Source: Sternotherus odoratus (lineage: Eukaryota; Chordata; Testudines; Kinosternidae). Taken from it: 64,000 nt of DNA. Location of the stretch: assembly GCA_032164245.1 (NCBI GenBank), contig JAVMKO010000004.1, positions 30,543,626 to 30,607,625 of the forward strand, read 5' to 3'. Position 1 is the first letter of the stretch, and each line of letters starts with the position of its first letter. The notes beneath the pieces were generated by a model. That model saw only the letters and a program-made list of their open reading frames with translations. It ran no database searches and had not been told where the DNA came from. This document shows positions 10,397-24,030 of the stretch, piece after piece. The position numbers and the translations under genes are program-made.

Positions 10397-13300
10397 CTTC
10401 TACCTACTTATTACTAAAATACTAATCACTGTAGTATTTAAGACCCAGATTCAGTGAGGTACTTAAGCATATGTCTAAAGTTAATATATTTCTAACTTTA
10501 ATTTTTAAACATTCTCATCATCCACAATGTTTTTGAATCAGGCAGAGGCAGCAAAAAATAGTTCATTTCAATATTGGCAGAGACTTCCCCTAGAAAAAAA
10601 TCTCTCTTTTAGGGGGGGGACTTAGATTTAAAACTATCTGATGTGGTAAATATGGATTGGATCCTAAATCACTGAACACTGACAAATGCTGTGTCTTAGG
10701 TCCTTCTGCATATGTGTGTGGGTATAGTATAAACCTCATTAATATTGTCCCCATGATACTGCCTACTATGTACATCATATGTAATGCTAAAGTTCTAACA
10801 CATTCTCTTCTATTAAGAGGAAGGCTCTACAGCTGTTTGACCTTTGTTTTTGACACTTGCGTGCCAAACATTGTGTAGTGTTCTAATGGCACCATAAGGA
10901 AAGGATAGACACCACTTTCTTTAAAATAAATTTAACCAGCCAGGTATTGCAATTCTATGCTGCACTGATACATGCTGGGAATGGGAGGAATATATAACAC
11001 AGAAAATGCATATGGAGAGTACAGTTCTTATTTGCAAAATATTCTTGATATTTCATATTAGGTCAACATTTACGAAGGAAGTTAAACATGTGCATAATGT
11101 TAGTCATATGAGTGTTCCTATTGACTTAAAGCACCCACTTGCTTTAAATTAAGTGGGTATATAACTACTTTCCTGAACCAGAAGCCTAGTTGGGAAAACA
11201 GAGGAAAAAATATACAAAATTGCATTAAAAAAGTGACTTTGTAAAGAGGAGCGAACTCTGCACCTGGCAAAAGTATAAAGGAGACTGGGTACAATAAGAT
11301 AAGAAATGGAAACAAACCCAATTATCTTGCAAAAGCTCATTATTCTTTCAAATTAAAGGAAAAAATTTACTCTTTTCAATTAAGTCATCTCATTTCAGTG
11401 AAGCTTTTCTTTTTCTTTTAAAAAAGTATTAAATACATGCTCAGCCTCTGCTAATTTACTCCCATGAAGTTCACAGAAAGATTTTATGAAGTCTGAAAGA
11501 CAAATGTATGAACTCATAGCTGCTGTGAGCCACAGCAGGAACAGAGGGAACGGTGGATTTTCTCATACACTTTTATCCGCTCTGTAGGTGGCAGTTCCAT
11601 TAATGGGAATTAATACAGAGAGTTGCATGGGATGTGAAACTAATAATTCAGAAAGGAAGAAAAAAAAGGAAAGAAGAAATAATGACACTGTCCCTCGCTC
11701 ATGGCAATTTTGCAGGCCACTTTCTAAATTACATCCATTATGTGATTTACTTGGATCTCTCCTTTTATCTAGAGTCATCAGGATCAAAACAGTAATAAAG
11801 CTCTGTTGACAAGAGCCACAAAGCTAACTTTGTTCTAAGAGCCCATCTTGAATTTCTGCTTGGTCATAGTCAGCGAACAGTTAAACACAATGAGAATCTC
11901 AGGAAGTAGGCTTTAGTAGAGAAGGACTGCTGGACCTGTTCACTGCGGCGCTGTCTGAAGGCTGGTACTAGTTTGAGTCTTGTGATGATTCAGAAGGATT
12001 ATGCAACCCCTGCCACACTTCACCCTACACTAGCGTATTTCCAAATGGCTAACTTCACTGGCGGACTAAAATTATGCTGGAGCTGAAGAAAGCAGAATGA
12101 ATATGTTTACAGTGGGTGAACTTATAAACTAGACATAGTGCAGGCGAAGGGCAGGGTGGAGGAGGTGTCACACAATGTTTACAGGTTTTCTGAAAACTCA
12201 TGGCAACTTCATGTAGATTATTCAGAATTTGCATTTGATCAGGTTAAGCATTCAGTTGCTGCTCCCTGTATCAGACTCCCACCGGATCCTTGGCCCTGTA
12301 AGGTGATCAGATGGCGTTCAAGATGGAAAAAGCATAGGAATTCTGTCCTCTGTTTTTCTTTTAACTAATCATTGTAGAAGAAAGAAAGCAGGCTTGATTA
12401 TACTCTTGCATTAGTGTAAATTAGAAGTAACTCAATTCAAGTCAATTGGACTGGTATCAATAGCAGTTACTTGTATTTTGAGGGGGCAGAATCAGGTCCA
12501 TTGGATTTACACTGCTGTCAGTAAGAGCAGGATTAGGGCTATCATATTTGACAAGTCCTGACACATATGGGTATATACAAAAAGCTGCACTGAGTGGAAG
12601 GTTCATCTGATCTCTGTATGAGCCATTTTACAATGAAATGTAACTAGTAGGCAGCCTAAAGGGAAAACCCTTTAACTAGTAGGGCATATTAGGATATAAA
12701 AAGTGAAAGCAGGATATCTCCCTATCAGCTGACAAGTCTTCCAATCAATACAACCTAACTCTCTTTATGACCGCTTATAACATAAGGGAAGCCATTGATT
12801 AAAAAATTTAATTCTGAGTATTCAGAGAAAAAAGTGGTGATTGTGAACTCTAGGGTTCAGATTTTCTGTTGCTTTGCACCTTGGACAGTTATTTATATCA
12901 ACATAAAGTAGGTATCAATAGTTGCCACTCTGATTTAGTAGGTTTCACACACATTAGGCACATGCGGTACAAGACAATGGGAGATCTGGTAAATAAGCTC
13001 AGGGTCTGGCCTAGTGACTTTAAGATATTCTATGATATTACCAAGTAACTTGGCATAATCTGCCATTACCAGGAATAAACTGACGAATGTTCTGTCCCTG
13101 ACAATGGTCTGATTGGAGATAGATTTCTTAGCACAGTGACTTCCTGAAAGGCTTTTGGATAGTTCCCAAGAGAAGCCCCAGAGTGACCTTGCACAATCTG
13201 ATTGTCCATTAAAATGAACTCCTGACAGTAATTGACAATTACAGCACATTGGGTATAGGCAGGGAATCTAGCTTTATGTCTATGGGGCTCTATTATGACT

Positions 13301-14469
13301 CAGCATATTAGAACAGGTTAAACCCAACTTTTTATCTATGCCTGGATGCTGCACCACCATTTTTTTCTTTATGATACTGACTCCTTTGGTCACTGAACAG
13401 CCGCTCACTCTATAGGAGCTGATAGTGGGGTGGGGAGCTCCAAGCTTCTTCCTGGATCGTCATCAACCCATATCCTGATCCTGATATTTCTCTTCACTTG
13501 GAATTAACTGTTGGGCAGCGAGCGCATGGTGTAGCTGCACATCCAGAGCTAGCACACCACAGAGCCAGGCCTTCAGCCTAGAAAACCGTATATTTGATGA
13601 TGTTGTGTGCTGATAGTTTAGGGGGATTGTGCAAGTGCACATGTTGCACAAACAGGAAGGAAAAATAGATGGCATGATAAAACTCTTCATTACATCTCCC
13701 AGTCACACACTGCATCTTCACGCTACATGGTTAATGCTCCTAGCATGCCCCATAGACCAACATTTTCAAGCATAGATACCTAAAGATATCTAAATAAAAA
13801 TGTCCCAATTTCAAGTGTGTGTGTATCTTATAATTCTCATTGACTTCATTGGGAGCTGTTTGTGCTCAGTATCTTGGAAAACCAAGTCCCTTTTATTTAG
13901 GTGCTTAAATATGAAGTTAAGTGCATGGCACCCACATTTAAAAATGTTGGTCTTATGATCACTTCACTGATTCTGAAACAAAATACATTTATTCAGCCAC
14001 AAGATGGCACTGTACAGAACGAAAAGTAGAACTAAACATACAACACTCAAACGGTAAAGGTATTAAAATTCTTACATCCTTAATGACTATAATGGGCCAA
14101 CACACGACACATCAAACAGAATCCCAGATAATGTTTTTTTTTATCAGAATCTATTATTGAGGGTGTTTTTATATTAATCAAGCACATATAAACTGTGGCT
14201 GTTTACATAAGAATTTCCTCTTTTTTTTTTTTTTTGGTCTGCAGTACTCCTTTTGAGACAGAGCTATTGTATTTCTCACTCCCCATCATAAAATATGCCA
14301 ATTGGTCAGAGTTTGAGAAAAGATTAATATCCACGAAGAGTGGATGTTTTCCTCTTCACACCCCTTGGATATATTACTGTGTGTATATATGGCACTTTCA
14401 TATCAGTTGTTTATAATAATAAAAAATATAAAGTTTCTATGCATCATTACCTCTTATGCAAATCTTTTC

Positions 14470-14645
14470 ACCCAGACATCTCAGAGCACTTTACAAAGGA
14501 GGGCAAGTTTCATCACATTACTTTTACAGATAGGAAACTTAAGGTACAGAGAGATACACAAGGTCATACAGTGAGTCAGTTGCAGAGATAAGAATTAGAC
14601 CCCAGGTCTCCTGACTGCCAGCCTCGTGTCCTTCTACACTGGACT
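14470..14645 (-). mobile_element. MIR-like SINE
   Basis: Read on the minus strand it has the MIR order GTCAGGAGACCTGGGGTCTA and CTCTGCAACTGACTC, then a STATGACCTTG-like core and CTAAGTTTCCTATCTGTAAA. It is old and diverged. Confidence 0.75.
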
Positions 14646-15339
14646 CTACTGCCTATTACCCATGTGTCTGTTTAAGTGAAAGAGACTACAGAATTATAGG
14701 AGACCTATATGATTATGATTATACAAATTAAGTAAACACCTTTTTTATTACGGTTTGCCATCCCCATTACTCAAGTAAACCCATATGCACAATCTTGTAG
14801 AAATCAGTATTAAACTAAAGGATCACTTTTGAATTGAACTACCTAAGAACATTAGGAATTTTCAAGTATAACCATCAGTGTAAAAGTAATGAACATTTCA
14901 TTTTTTAACACAGTAATGTGGAACTCCACATGCAAATAAATCCAGAAACAAATATTCCCCTAAACTCTAATGAGTTATGTTTCTTTTTCAAAAGAGTGGG
15001 TCCCACAATAATAATTGAAAATGCCATTGCAACAATTATACAGCAAGATTTTCTTGTTTTATTTGTTAATAATGAGCACTTAGATACATTTGTGGTACTC
15101 AGGATGTGTGTTAGAATTAGTTAACAATCTTGCAATTCCCTAATCTAGTATTCTATCATCCAGACCCACTACATCATTAAATAAATTCCAGATTTTATGG
15201 CTTTCAAAGTTGGGGAGAATTCTAAAGGCATGAACATTTAAAGGGCAGGAGAGTTTTATCCCTACTAAAAGTTAGCTATTGCATTTGTCCCGGAGAACTG
15301 AACTTAATTCTAAGGTCTCAGTCCATGAATGAGAAGTAC

Positions 15340-15880
15340 CTGGGTGCACCTTTACAGAGCCTCAAGTCTAGGGAGTCAGGTGGGTTTGAGAGCCTGAGCC
15401 ACAAAGTCCACACTGTTATTTTTAGCATGCTAGCTCTGGCCTTGTTAGCACAAGTCTGTCTACTCAAGTTGGGGGCTTGCTCTTAGCTGGAGTCTATACA
15501 TGTCCACTGACTTCAAGGAGTGTGTTCAGTGCAGGCACAGGACCATAGCAAAGCTCTTATCCTTTTGGTCACGCTTTATATAAAGGGTATTAGAGATTAA
15601 ACAAATCAGAGGCTCCAGCCAGCAAAAGCAGGGACTGCTGCACTGTAAGAGAGGGGATATTTAGCCTGAAAACTCTTCAGGGCAGGAATTGTCTCTTACT
15701 TTGGGTGTGTCTGTACTATAGAGTTAACCCAGGCTTTTGTCTGTGTGTTAGCCCAAACTCACCTATCAGTCACACACAGACCCCATAAACCTGGGTTTAT
15801 AGGTACTTTGCACCCAAGCTTGCTTGCCTGGCTGACAGTATAGGTTAGAGCCCAGGTTTTTCTGTTAGAAGGATGTAGCT
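15340..15880. repeat. Old MITE-like remnants
   Basis: Two stretches (about 15340-15530 and 15690-15870) carry motifs such as CACAAAGTCCACACTG, GTGTGTCTGTACTATAGAGT and GCCCAAACTCACC. These recall the ends of non-autonomous Harbinger-like elements of sauropsids. Ends and target duplications could not be placed. Confidence 0.3.
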
Positions 15881-18818
15881 AAAATCCAGGATATGGCACT
15901 CAGATTTTGATAGTCCTCCAAAGCCATCATACAATTTCTGAGGCTGTATTTCACAGCCATTCCACCTACTCACTTCCCATTATTCTCCTTTGTGCCAGAA
16001 GCTATCTGCTGGTTACATGCACTTGGTCCGCATTTTAAGCCCCTCATTTATGCAGCCTGTTCCATTTCTGCTCAGCTTAGTTCATCTGAACAGCATGAAA
16101 AGTTGCTGCCAGGAGATCCTCCACATAGTGTGCTTTAGCTGGCCAGAGGATTGCACTAGGGTACTGATTGCTGTCTGCTGCGAGTACAACAAAGAGCATG
16201 ATTTTAGGAGATGTACCTGAAACCAGCATTTGTATGAGAGCATCTCTATGAGGCTGGTGATTGTGCAAATGGGTCTCTAGTGTCAGAGGAGAATTAAAAA
16301 TCTCAAGGGCACCCACCAAAAGGAAAGGATGCTACCAGCAAACCCTGCAACTCCCCATCTACCTATCCCTACTATGAGTTTTACCAGGTGCTCAGAATCC
16401 CCCAAAATACAGAGTCCACCATTGTGCTTATTGGCCTTTTGAGGTGGAATGATCTTAGTTTAAGGCCAAGGAAAGAGAGGACAAGGATGCAATCGTAGGA
16501 GACCCTCATAGCAGAGGGATAACAAATTATTGAGCTGGAATAGATCTCAGAACAGAGCATGTGGCCAGCTGAGCTGGCAGACATATATATGTGTATATGC
16601 AATTCCTAGTTCAATGTAAGCTTCAAACTTGATTGGGGCCTTTGGGGAGTGCTATAACAATATTAATGAGGTGTTTTGTGGCTTAGGAGACACCACATGC
16701 ATTTTGCTGATGTTCATGGTGTTAGAATATTAAGTCGCTACTTCAAATATTTGGCATTGGCATTGACACAAACAGTTTCAAACCTGTGAGGTTTTTTGGT
16801 GGTTCTTATTATTCACCATACATTACCTTATGTGTTACTGGCCTATAGGAACTTGATTTAGTAAGGCCTTTGATTCTTCATCCAAAGATGAAGTGCTAGT
16901 TAGTTATTTTGCATTTGCTTACAAATTATCAGTCTCTTCTAAATGAATTTGAAAGTGCTAAAGAATCAGAAACTATTTAGCACCTTCTGGTGTAATTGGA
17001 AGTGTGTCAGACACCTAATAATAATACACTTCACATTTATAATGTTATTTACAAAGGCAAACTAAAAGTCTGGGGCTGTTTGTTATTATTTTAAATTCGT
17101 AGATTCATTTAGCATGGTGTAAGTGAGGGGGGCACAGTCAGTGATGAAGATAAGCAAAGTGGGGTATCTGAAGTTTCCTAGCACAGCTCTGATAATTCAC
17201 CTTAATACTGGCCTGCATTGCCTATTCTGTCTATTCCTGGCCTTTCCTCCACAGAGAATCCTGCTAATTATGCAGAATTATGCCACTATGTGTGGTGGTT
17301 TGGAAACATGGATTAAGGGTTGAGATGAGGACACAAAATTATAAGCCATTTATAACAAGAGAAGGTGCTGAAAATATAGCTGGACTTGAATCTTGGAAAA
17401 CAGATGTCTCTGAAAGCATGAAGCATACTTTTAGAGTTAAGTACATGCTAATAATTAATGTGAAAGGGATTGAATGTTGTGGTATATAAATTATACATAA
17501 AGATCTATGCTAAAATAATGTCCAGGTTGCAAAGTCCGATACTCAGAAGTTAAGAAATGCCACATTTAAGGTTGTCTGTGCAACGCTAGCTCAAATAAGC
17601 AGTATGTATGCACTCTAGTCCATTTTTTAATTACATGATCATATGCTATTTTTTCCACAAGACCCTTGCCTCAGTCTAGGATGCTTATTGAAAGAGAAGC
17701 TACTCAATAGCTTGTTTTTTCCTCATTGTTCCATATGTGATCCCAGTACACCATCCAACCATCCTCTAAAGACACAATTATTGTGCCTCAGATACTGAAA
17801 CTCTCACATATTTTTTTGCATATGAGCCTCCTACCTCAAGTTTCAAAAATATGTCACTCGATATCTCAGCTTTTCTATTTGAAAAATGTGAATAACATGA
17901 CTCTTACTTATGACACAGGGGTACTGTGAGGCTTTACAGTTGAAGCTTATATTGTGCTTTGATTATGGCATGTGTGTACAAGCAATACAATTTATCAAAA
18001 AATTACCCTATGGATTTAATTTATTGTCTTAGGCATTGCTAAATATTTTATGGAAGAGTGGTTTTTTTTTTCTCCAATGCAAAGCAAGGTTTACTCAAAT
18101 AGGGGGAAATAAACTCACTGATAAAAATGTAAGGGAGAAATATAACACCTCGAGTCTTGAAGACAAAATTCTTGGATAAATATCACATTGACAAGAGGTG
18201 CCAAACTGCAGTAGAATAGTGTTAGCACCCCAGAATTTGATGGTAATAAGTTGACCTCTTTTGAGAAAAGAATTGAATACCTGATTAAGCATGCAAGCTT
18301 CTATCTCAGGATTTGGCTTCAAATGTTATAAACAAGATTGTGTGACGCTCTTGTACTTGTCTGCTCTATGTGCACAGAGTCATGTGTATGTAAGGTGCAG
18401 TGGCTAGGGACTTCAAATACTAAACAAAAGATACACAAACATGCACACATAAACACTTGCTTCCTTCTATCCTGTGTCTTAAAATAATAATCAGAATGAT
18501 AAATGCTGCAGAATGTTCTTTTCTATTTCTTATCATGTCATTTCTGTGCTCTCAATTCACCTGTTAAAAGCTTAACTACAGACTAGGTTGGTTTCTACCA
18601 CTAGTGACCAGACACTAAAAACCAGCCCAGAATGTAAAAGTAAAAGAGCCCCCTTTCTCGTAGCACAGCAGTAGGGTTTGAAGTTCACAGAGGGCTTGAT
18701 ATAGTACCAACTGAAATCAATGGGAGCCTACTTGAGTCCCCCTTCAACCACTGAGTAGAAAATGATACAACATTCATTCGAAGTGAATCCAAAATATAGC
18801 GTGATTTTGCTTTCTTAC

Positions 18819-18997
18819 CATCCTTCTGTGTTGTAACTTGCTTCTGCTTTACTGTCTCCAACTCCTGATGCAATTTCAGAACAAAGAGACTCAGAAATAC
18901 CTGGGAAGTTAGCAGGAGCACGATAAAGAAAACATGACAGAGTCTCTGTGGGTGAAAACGGGCTGGAAACTCCTTACTGCTGTTCAAGTGTGTTTTC
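18819..18997 (-). CDS. Unrecognised membrane protein, transmembrane exon
   Basis: A 179-base exon, acceptor tttttgtag before G, donor GGATG followed by gtaaga. One base completes the Gly codon, 59 residues follow, and one base is left over. After KTHLNSSKEFPARFHPQRL comes a hydrophobic helix of about 22 residues (CHVFFIVLLLTSQVF onward), then KLHQELETVKQKQ. This is a single signal-anchor type segment with basic residues before it and an acidic, coiled-coil-like start after it. Confidence 0.75.
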
Positions 18998-19267
18998 CTA
19001 CAAAAACATACATTGATGTGTTATTTATAAAATGGCTCAAACATCTGTATCTAGACTGGAGGCAGCAGTGGTACTTTCTTTCCTGTGGTTCTCAGTAGCT
19101 TCTGAATTAATGATACCAGGAAATAGAGTAATAGAATGAAAGAGATAGAGTAAATATTCATCTCACGAATATGTGTGCTTACTTGTTTACACCTTACAAA
19201 GTGGAACCATTTTTAAGCAAAATTCTGGTGACTCCAACATGGATTATCAGAGTGCTGTATAAAATAT

Positions 19268-19469
19268 TGTAATCAGTGCAGACTGCGTCTCCACCAATAG
19301 ATGTTCCTGTATCTTTATCGTAGTGTTAAGTTATCTTGTTTGGAGATGATGTAGTTGTGTTAGTTTGTGAGGGTGTTAGGAAGAAGCTAAGTATTGCTGT
19401 GTGAGCTTCAGTTGGTATTTGCTGCAGTGTCTCAATAAATCCCCATGATTTCTAAAAGCAACTATTTCA
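19268..19469 (+). repeat. Left LTR of the retrotransposon
   Basis: It shares TGTAATCAGTGCAG, GCRTCTCCACCAA, a pyrimidine-poor middle, and TCAATAAATCC.ATGATTTCTA..A.ACTATT.CA with the right copy at 23633. It begins TG and ends CA. Confidence 0.65.
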
Positions 19470-21267
19470 ATTGGTGGCTATGGATTAAAGATGGCAAAAG
19501 TCCTGTTGCCTGAGTAGAAATTTACTATTTATGCAGCTGAGACTGGAATCTGGGAGTATATGACAGACGTTGAGCTGTTGCTCTCTGTAAATAAGTGATC
19601 TGATGAGAAAGAAGCATGGTGCTTAGCACGCTCCTGGCTGTTTGATGGTATGAGACAAGAAGAACCTGCCTCACTGAATCTGGAATTGGCAATGTAGAGT
19701 GGGCCTATACCCAGGGGCACACTATGACAGAATTCAATGTGAATAGTAAGTTTATAAACGGTTTAACAGAAAAACTTGAGAAACTGCTGGTGAAGGATGA
19801 TAACACATTAGAAAAAACTATGAACCAGATTACATGCAGAGTTACAAATGTGGAAGCAGAAACTGGGGTTTCCTTAAAGGAATCATCTGTTAATTCCTAG
19901 CCCCAGGTGACTCATTTATAACAGATGCAGCAATTCAAAAAAATGATTGCTAGGGAAGTGGCTAAAAAATTGGAGGAGGCCCAGGTGCAAGCTATTCACA
20001 GATGTCCCACGTCAAGACTGTTTCTTGAGTAGGTTCCAGACCAGATGATATTTGCAGGCAGTGTAGAATTGCTGAAGCAGAGGGAAGCCTCATCAGAGAA
20101 ACTAGAAATTGCTGATACAGTAGGGCCACCATCAGCAATTTATACAATAGCTCATGTTAAGAGCTGCCCAGATACCCTTTACTAATTGACAGGAGACATT
20201 GATGGCTGGAAAACCACAAAGCTGTTGGACTCCAGGATAAAAAATAAATCTGATCCATGGAGAACATCCAGTGCTGAAGTAGAAGAACATTTATACTGCA
20301 GGAGTTAAATTAGTAACTATTAATCACCAGCTACTGCAGATGACAGGAGACATTTAGCTCCTCGTGAACTTGGGGTCTCTGCATATTAAATGGACTTTTG
20401 TTGTGGTGACCAGTATTTTTGGCGCAGTTGTATTGGGAGTGGATTTCATCCAAAGGCATCAAATAACTCCTGGAGGGTTAATAGAAGATTTTTTTTCCTG
20501 AATAATATACAGATATTCCTACTGGACGTGTTAATTATGGACCACAGGGAGCAACTCTTGGGGCCTTGGAGGTCTACAGCGTGACAGAGATGAATTGCTC
20601 AGTCATGAAAAGAGCGAAGAATTGATGTAACAGAAACATCTGTAAAAGGCATGAAATAAACTGATTATAACAACTGTTCTTACAATGTGCTAGTGTGTCC
20701 CCAAGGAATAAGGAAGACCTCGAGAGATGTGTTTCGGTGCAATATCCAATTGTGCTTTAGCCTGGGATAGCCCCACATTAGATTGCCCTGGTGTTTCTGG
20801 TAGGGGCGAAAGAGAAGCTAAATAACATTCAGGAGGATGGTCTGACTGTCTTATCTGTAAGGAAATGAAAGCAGCAGCAAGGAGCACCAGAACTCCTTTA
20901 GGAGGAATGTCCCAATCTTCACTTCATGTCCCACTACTAGCAACACCAGCTGGAAACTGAAATTTTCTGGTAGCTCATGATGTCTTTTTTAAGAATATGG
21001 TGATCCAAACCTGCCAGGCACAGTATTCCAGAATAGGGAGATTTACGTTCCCATCCAAGAAGGAGGGAAGGTGTGGCTCTACATGTAGAAAAAATGTGTC
21101 AGGAAAAAGCATCCCAAACATACCCCTTTGGAGGGGACTGAGGACCTCACACAGTACTTAAAAAACTAAGCTCCTTGCTGATACAAAAAGCAAGAACTTG
21201 TCTTTTTGTAGATCACCAAGAGCTGGTATACAGATTTAATGAAAGAAAAGGAAGGATAAACGTGGAG

Positions 21268-23270
21268 TACTCGTAGATTCACAAACAAGAAAGCACCACT
21301 TTGATCATCTAGTCTGACCTCCTGCAGAATTTACTTGAAATAATTCCTGTTTGAATGAGGCAATCTCTTAGAAATACATCAGTGCTGGTGATGGAGAGTC
21401 CACCACAATCCATATTAAAGTTTTATAATGGTTAAAGTAGCCTTACCAGTTAAAATGTATGCCTTATTTCCCCTCTGAATTTGTCTAGCTTCAACTTCTA
21501 GCCACTGGATTGTGTAATACCTTTCTCCACTAGACTGAAGAGCCCATTATTAAATATGTGTTTCCAGTGTAGATGCTTATTGAGTGTGATCAAGTCACTC
21601 CTTAATCTTTTCTTTGTTGACCAAAATAGATTGATCTCCTGAGTCTTTCAACGTAAGGCATGTTTAACCTATCTTTTAATCATTCTCATGGCTCTCCTCT
21701 GAACCCTCACCAATTTATCCACATCCTTCTTGAATGATGGATATCAGAATGATGCAGCATTCCAGCAACAGTTGCACCAGTGCCAAATATAGCAGTAAAA
21801 TAACCTTCCTACTCCTACTCAAGATTTCCCAAGTCTTCTGAGGACAGGATCCCCCATCTTGTAAATATGGCCAACAGTCTTTGTTCCTAAATGTAAAGGA
21901 AATATTGTTAGCTTCTGCCCCATTTATCAAGTGATCCAGATGGACCTGTATTAGTGACCTGTCCTCTTCATTATTTACCACTTGCCAAATCTTTGTATCA
22001 TCTGCAAATTTTATCAGTGATAATTTTATGTTTTATTTTAGGTCATTGATAAAAATATTTAATAGCTTAGGGCCAAGAACTGAGTTCTCTGGGACCCCAC
22101 TAGCAACACAACCACTCAGTGAGGATTCACCATTTACAATTATATTTTGAGACCCGTTAGCAAGTTTTTAATCCACATGATGTTAATTTTGTATCATTTT
22201 AGTTTTTAATCAAAATGTTGTGTGTTTCCATGTTAAATGCCTTATGGAAATCTGAATATATTACTGAATGCTAATATCTTTATCAACCACTTTAATAATC
22301 TCATAAAAAATCAAGTTAGTTAGGCTGTATTTTACATAACCTCATGTTAATTAATATTCAATATATGATATTATTCTTTGTTAACTGATTCCTACATCAG
22401 CCAACATTAATTGTCCAGTTGGCTCCTTATCCAGATCTTTTAAAACACCTGGATGCAAGTTATCTGGACGTGATGATTTAAAAATGTCTAACTTTAGTAT
22501 CTGCCATTTAGAATTCTCAGTTACTATTCGAATGGAAAGTGTTTCATTGTTGTATGATATAATAAACTCATCATTAATTTTCCCAAATACAGTACAGAAA
22601 ATATTTATTGACCATGTTGCTTTTTGTATTTTAATTGACAATTATACAATTTTTCTCTTGTAATTGACAAATACTATCAGTAGGATTTTTTTTGTTCTAT
22701 ATTTTAACATTTCCCTCCTATTGTCCTTGACTCCATTGGGCTTAAAATTTCCCTTCCTTCCCTTACTATTTTCTACAATTCATAGCTTATGATTTATATT
22801 CACAACTATCACCTTCCCTTTTCTTACATTTTTATTTATGCATTTTTTGAGCTGCTTTCACTTCCCCCTAAACCAGATTGGTGTTTTTTTTAACCGGTAT
22901 GACTATCTTTCTCAGTTGTGGCTTTTGGAGTATCTGGTTAAATGTTCTTAAACCATTCCCCATTTTCATTTATATTTTGTCAATTTAAATTCTTCCTTCC
23001 TGCTGAATTGACTTATTATGGTGTTTAGCTTTCTGAAATTAACTCTTTTAGAGCAACTAGTGTATATATTACTGGTATGGACTTTATTCTGTTTTCACAT
23101 AGGGAAAGTCATGATGACTTGTACTTAAGCTAACATAATTTTTCAGTTCTGTTTAGCTCTCTTTATCTGTCAAGACATGGTCTAATATATACTTCCTACA
23201 TGTTGGATGTAGCACCTTTTGAGTTAGGAAATTATTATCTATAATATTTAGAAACAGTTAGGATATTCAA
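21268..23270 (-). mobile_element. CR1 LINE remnant nested in the LTR retrotransposon
   Basis: The minus strand has a CR1 3' end at about 21268 (reading GGTCAGACTAGATGATCAAA) followed upstream by divergent ORF2 sequence. Frames at 21715-21981 and 22381-22641 are fragments of it. It splits the internal part of the LTR element 19268-23829, so it inserted later. The 5' limit near 23270 is approximate. Confidence 0.75.
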
Positions 23271-23632
23271 CAAGCATCTGTGGCATGCAGAAAGGGATTT
23301 GGAATATCCCATCATGTTCCCATAGCTGAGACTGGGATCCAAGTTCTGGAAAATTTTTTGCCAGTACATCCTTGGAATCTCACCACATTGCAATCCTTAA
23401 CAGTCAGTCAACCTATACAGATAGGCGTATCTTGGAAAACATGTACCCTGTACTTGTTGACTATCTAGATCCAGCTATAAGAGATGTCATTATGACTATA
23501 TACAAGACTCTTGCAGGCAGACCAACAGGGAAACTGGTGTGGATGTTAGACTACCTGGATACCTAGCAGCTACAATGATAATAAAACTTTTGTTATTTTC
23601 AAATGCCCATCAAACTAAAGGGTGTGTGTGTG

Positions 23633-23829
23633 TGTAATGATCAGTACAGGCAGCATCTCCACCAACACATAGCCTTTAGCTTATTTTTTAGTTATTGTCT
23701 TGATATTAAGTTGTTGGCTTGGTGGAGGGAGTCCAGGCAATGGGGAAGTTAAGACCTGCCTGAGTGTGCACAGGAGTTGTAACTTTCACTATCAATAAAT
23801 CCTGTGATTTCTATATAAGACTATTACAA
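23633..23829 (+). repeat. Right LTR of the retrotransposon
   Basis: Counterpart of 19268-19469, ending GTGATTTCTATATAAGACTA and TTACA. A (GT)n run directly precedes its start, in the place where a polypurine tract would lie. Target duplications are not clear. Confidence 0.6.
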
Positions 23830-23879
23830 TGTGTATAGATTGCTCACAGAAAAGGCACCATCTACTGGCAGCTAAGATT

Positions 23880-24030
23880 ATGCAGTCTGTTTGAGAAGGA
23901 AAAAAATCTCTGATGACTCATTTTTGTTAGGACTGCTGCTGCAGCAACACCTGAGAGGATTTATAATCTTGCAGCAACCTCCCAGCATTTTAATTTCTTG
24001 TGGGGGGTGGGGAGAAGTTTTCTCTAAGTT
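23880..24030 (+). repeat. Direct repeat copy A (TGACTCA-containing)
   Basis: It shares with 24965-25125 the blocks TGATGACTCATTTTTGTTAG, GACTGCT.CTG.AGCA.CACCTGAGAGG and TTTATAATCTTGCAG, then a G-run and GGTTTTCTCT. After this copy comes CAATAAAG. The nature is unknown; an LTR-derived origin is possible. Confidence 0.7.

Larger units (their letters stand above)
9153..18818 (-). other. Intron of the unrecognised gene
   Basis: It contains the CR1 tail at 10130, a GT repeat, a MIR at 14470, MITE-like remnants at 15340-15880 and a weak MIR-like piece near 17865-17960. A diffuse, locally palindromic repeat near 13740-13960 (TTTAGGTGCTTAAATATG type) recurs near 47820-47960. The remainder is unique-looking sequence without a supported exon. 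Confidence 0.55.
19268..23829 (+). mobile_element. Decayed LTR retrotransposon (retrovirus-like or Ty3-like)
   Basis: Two related long terminal repeats (19268-19469 and 23633-23829) start TGTAAT and end with CA, and each has an AATAAA near its end. Two bases after the left LTR, TGGTGGCTATGG fits a primer binding site. A short gag-like frame starts at 19724 and stops at 19900. A plus-strand segment near 20370-20480 resembles the end of a retroviral-type aspartic protease (a VVLGVDFI-like motif). A CR1 inserted later at 21268-23270. All coding parts are broken; plus-strand sense is inferred from the LTR order. Confidence 0.65.

Noticed and set aside
12935..13249. Minus-strand open frame of 104 residues
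   Set aside because: No start context, splice sites or recognisable domain, and frame composition as expected by chance in the intron.
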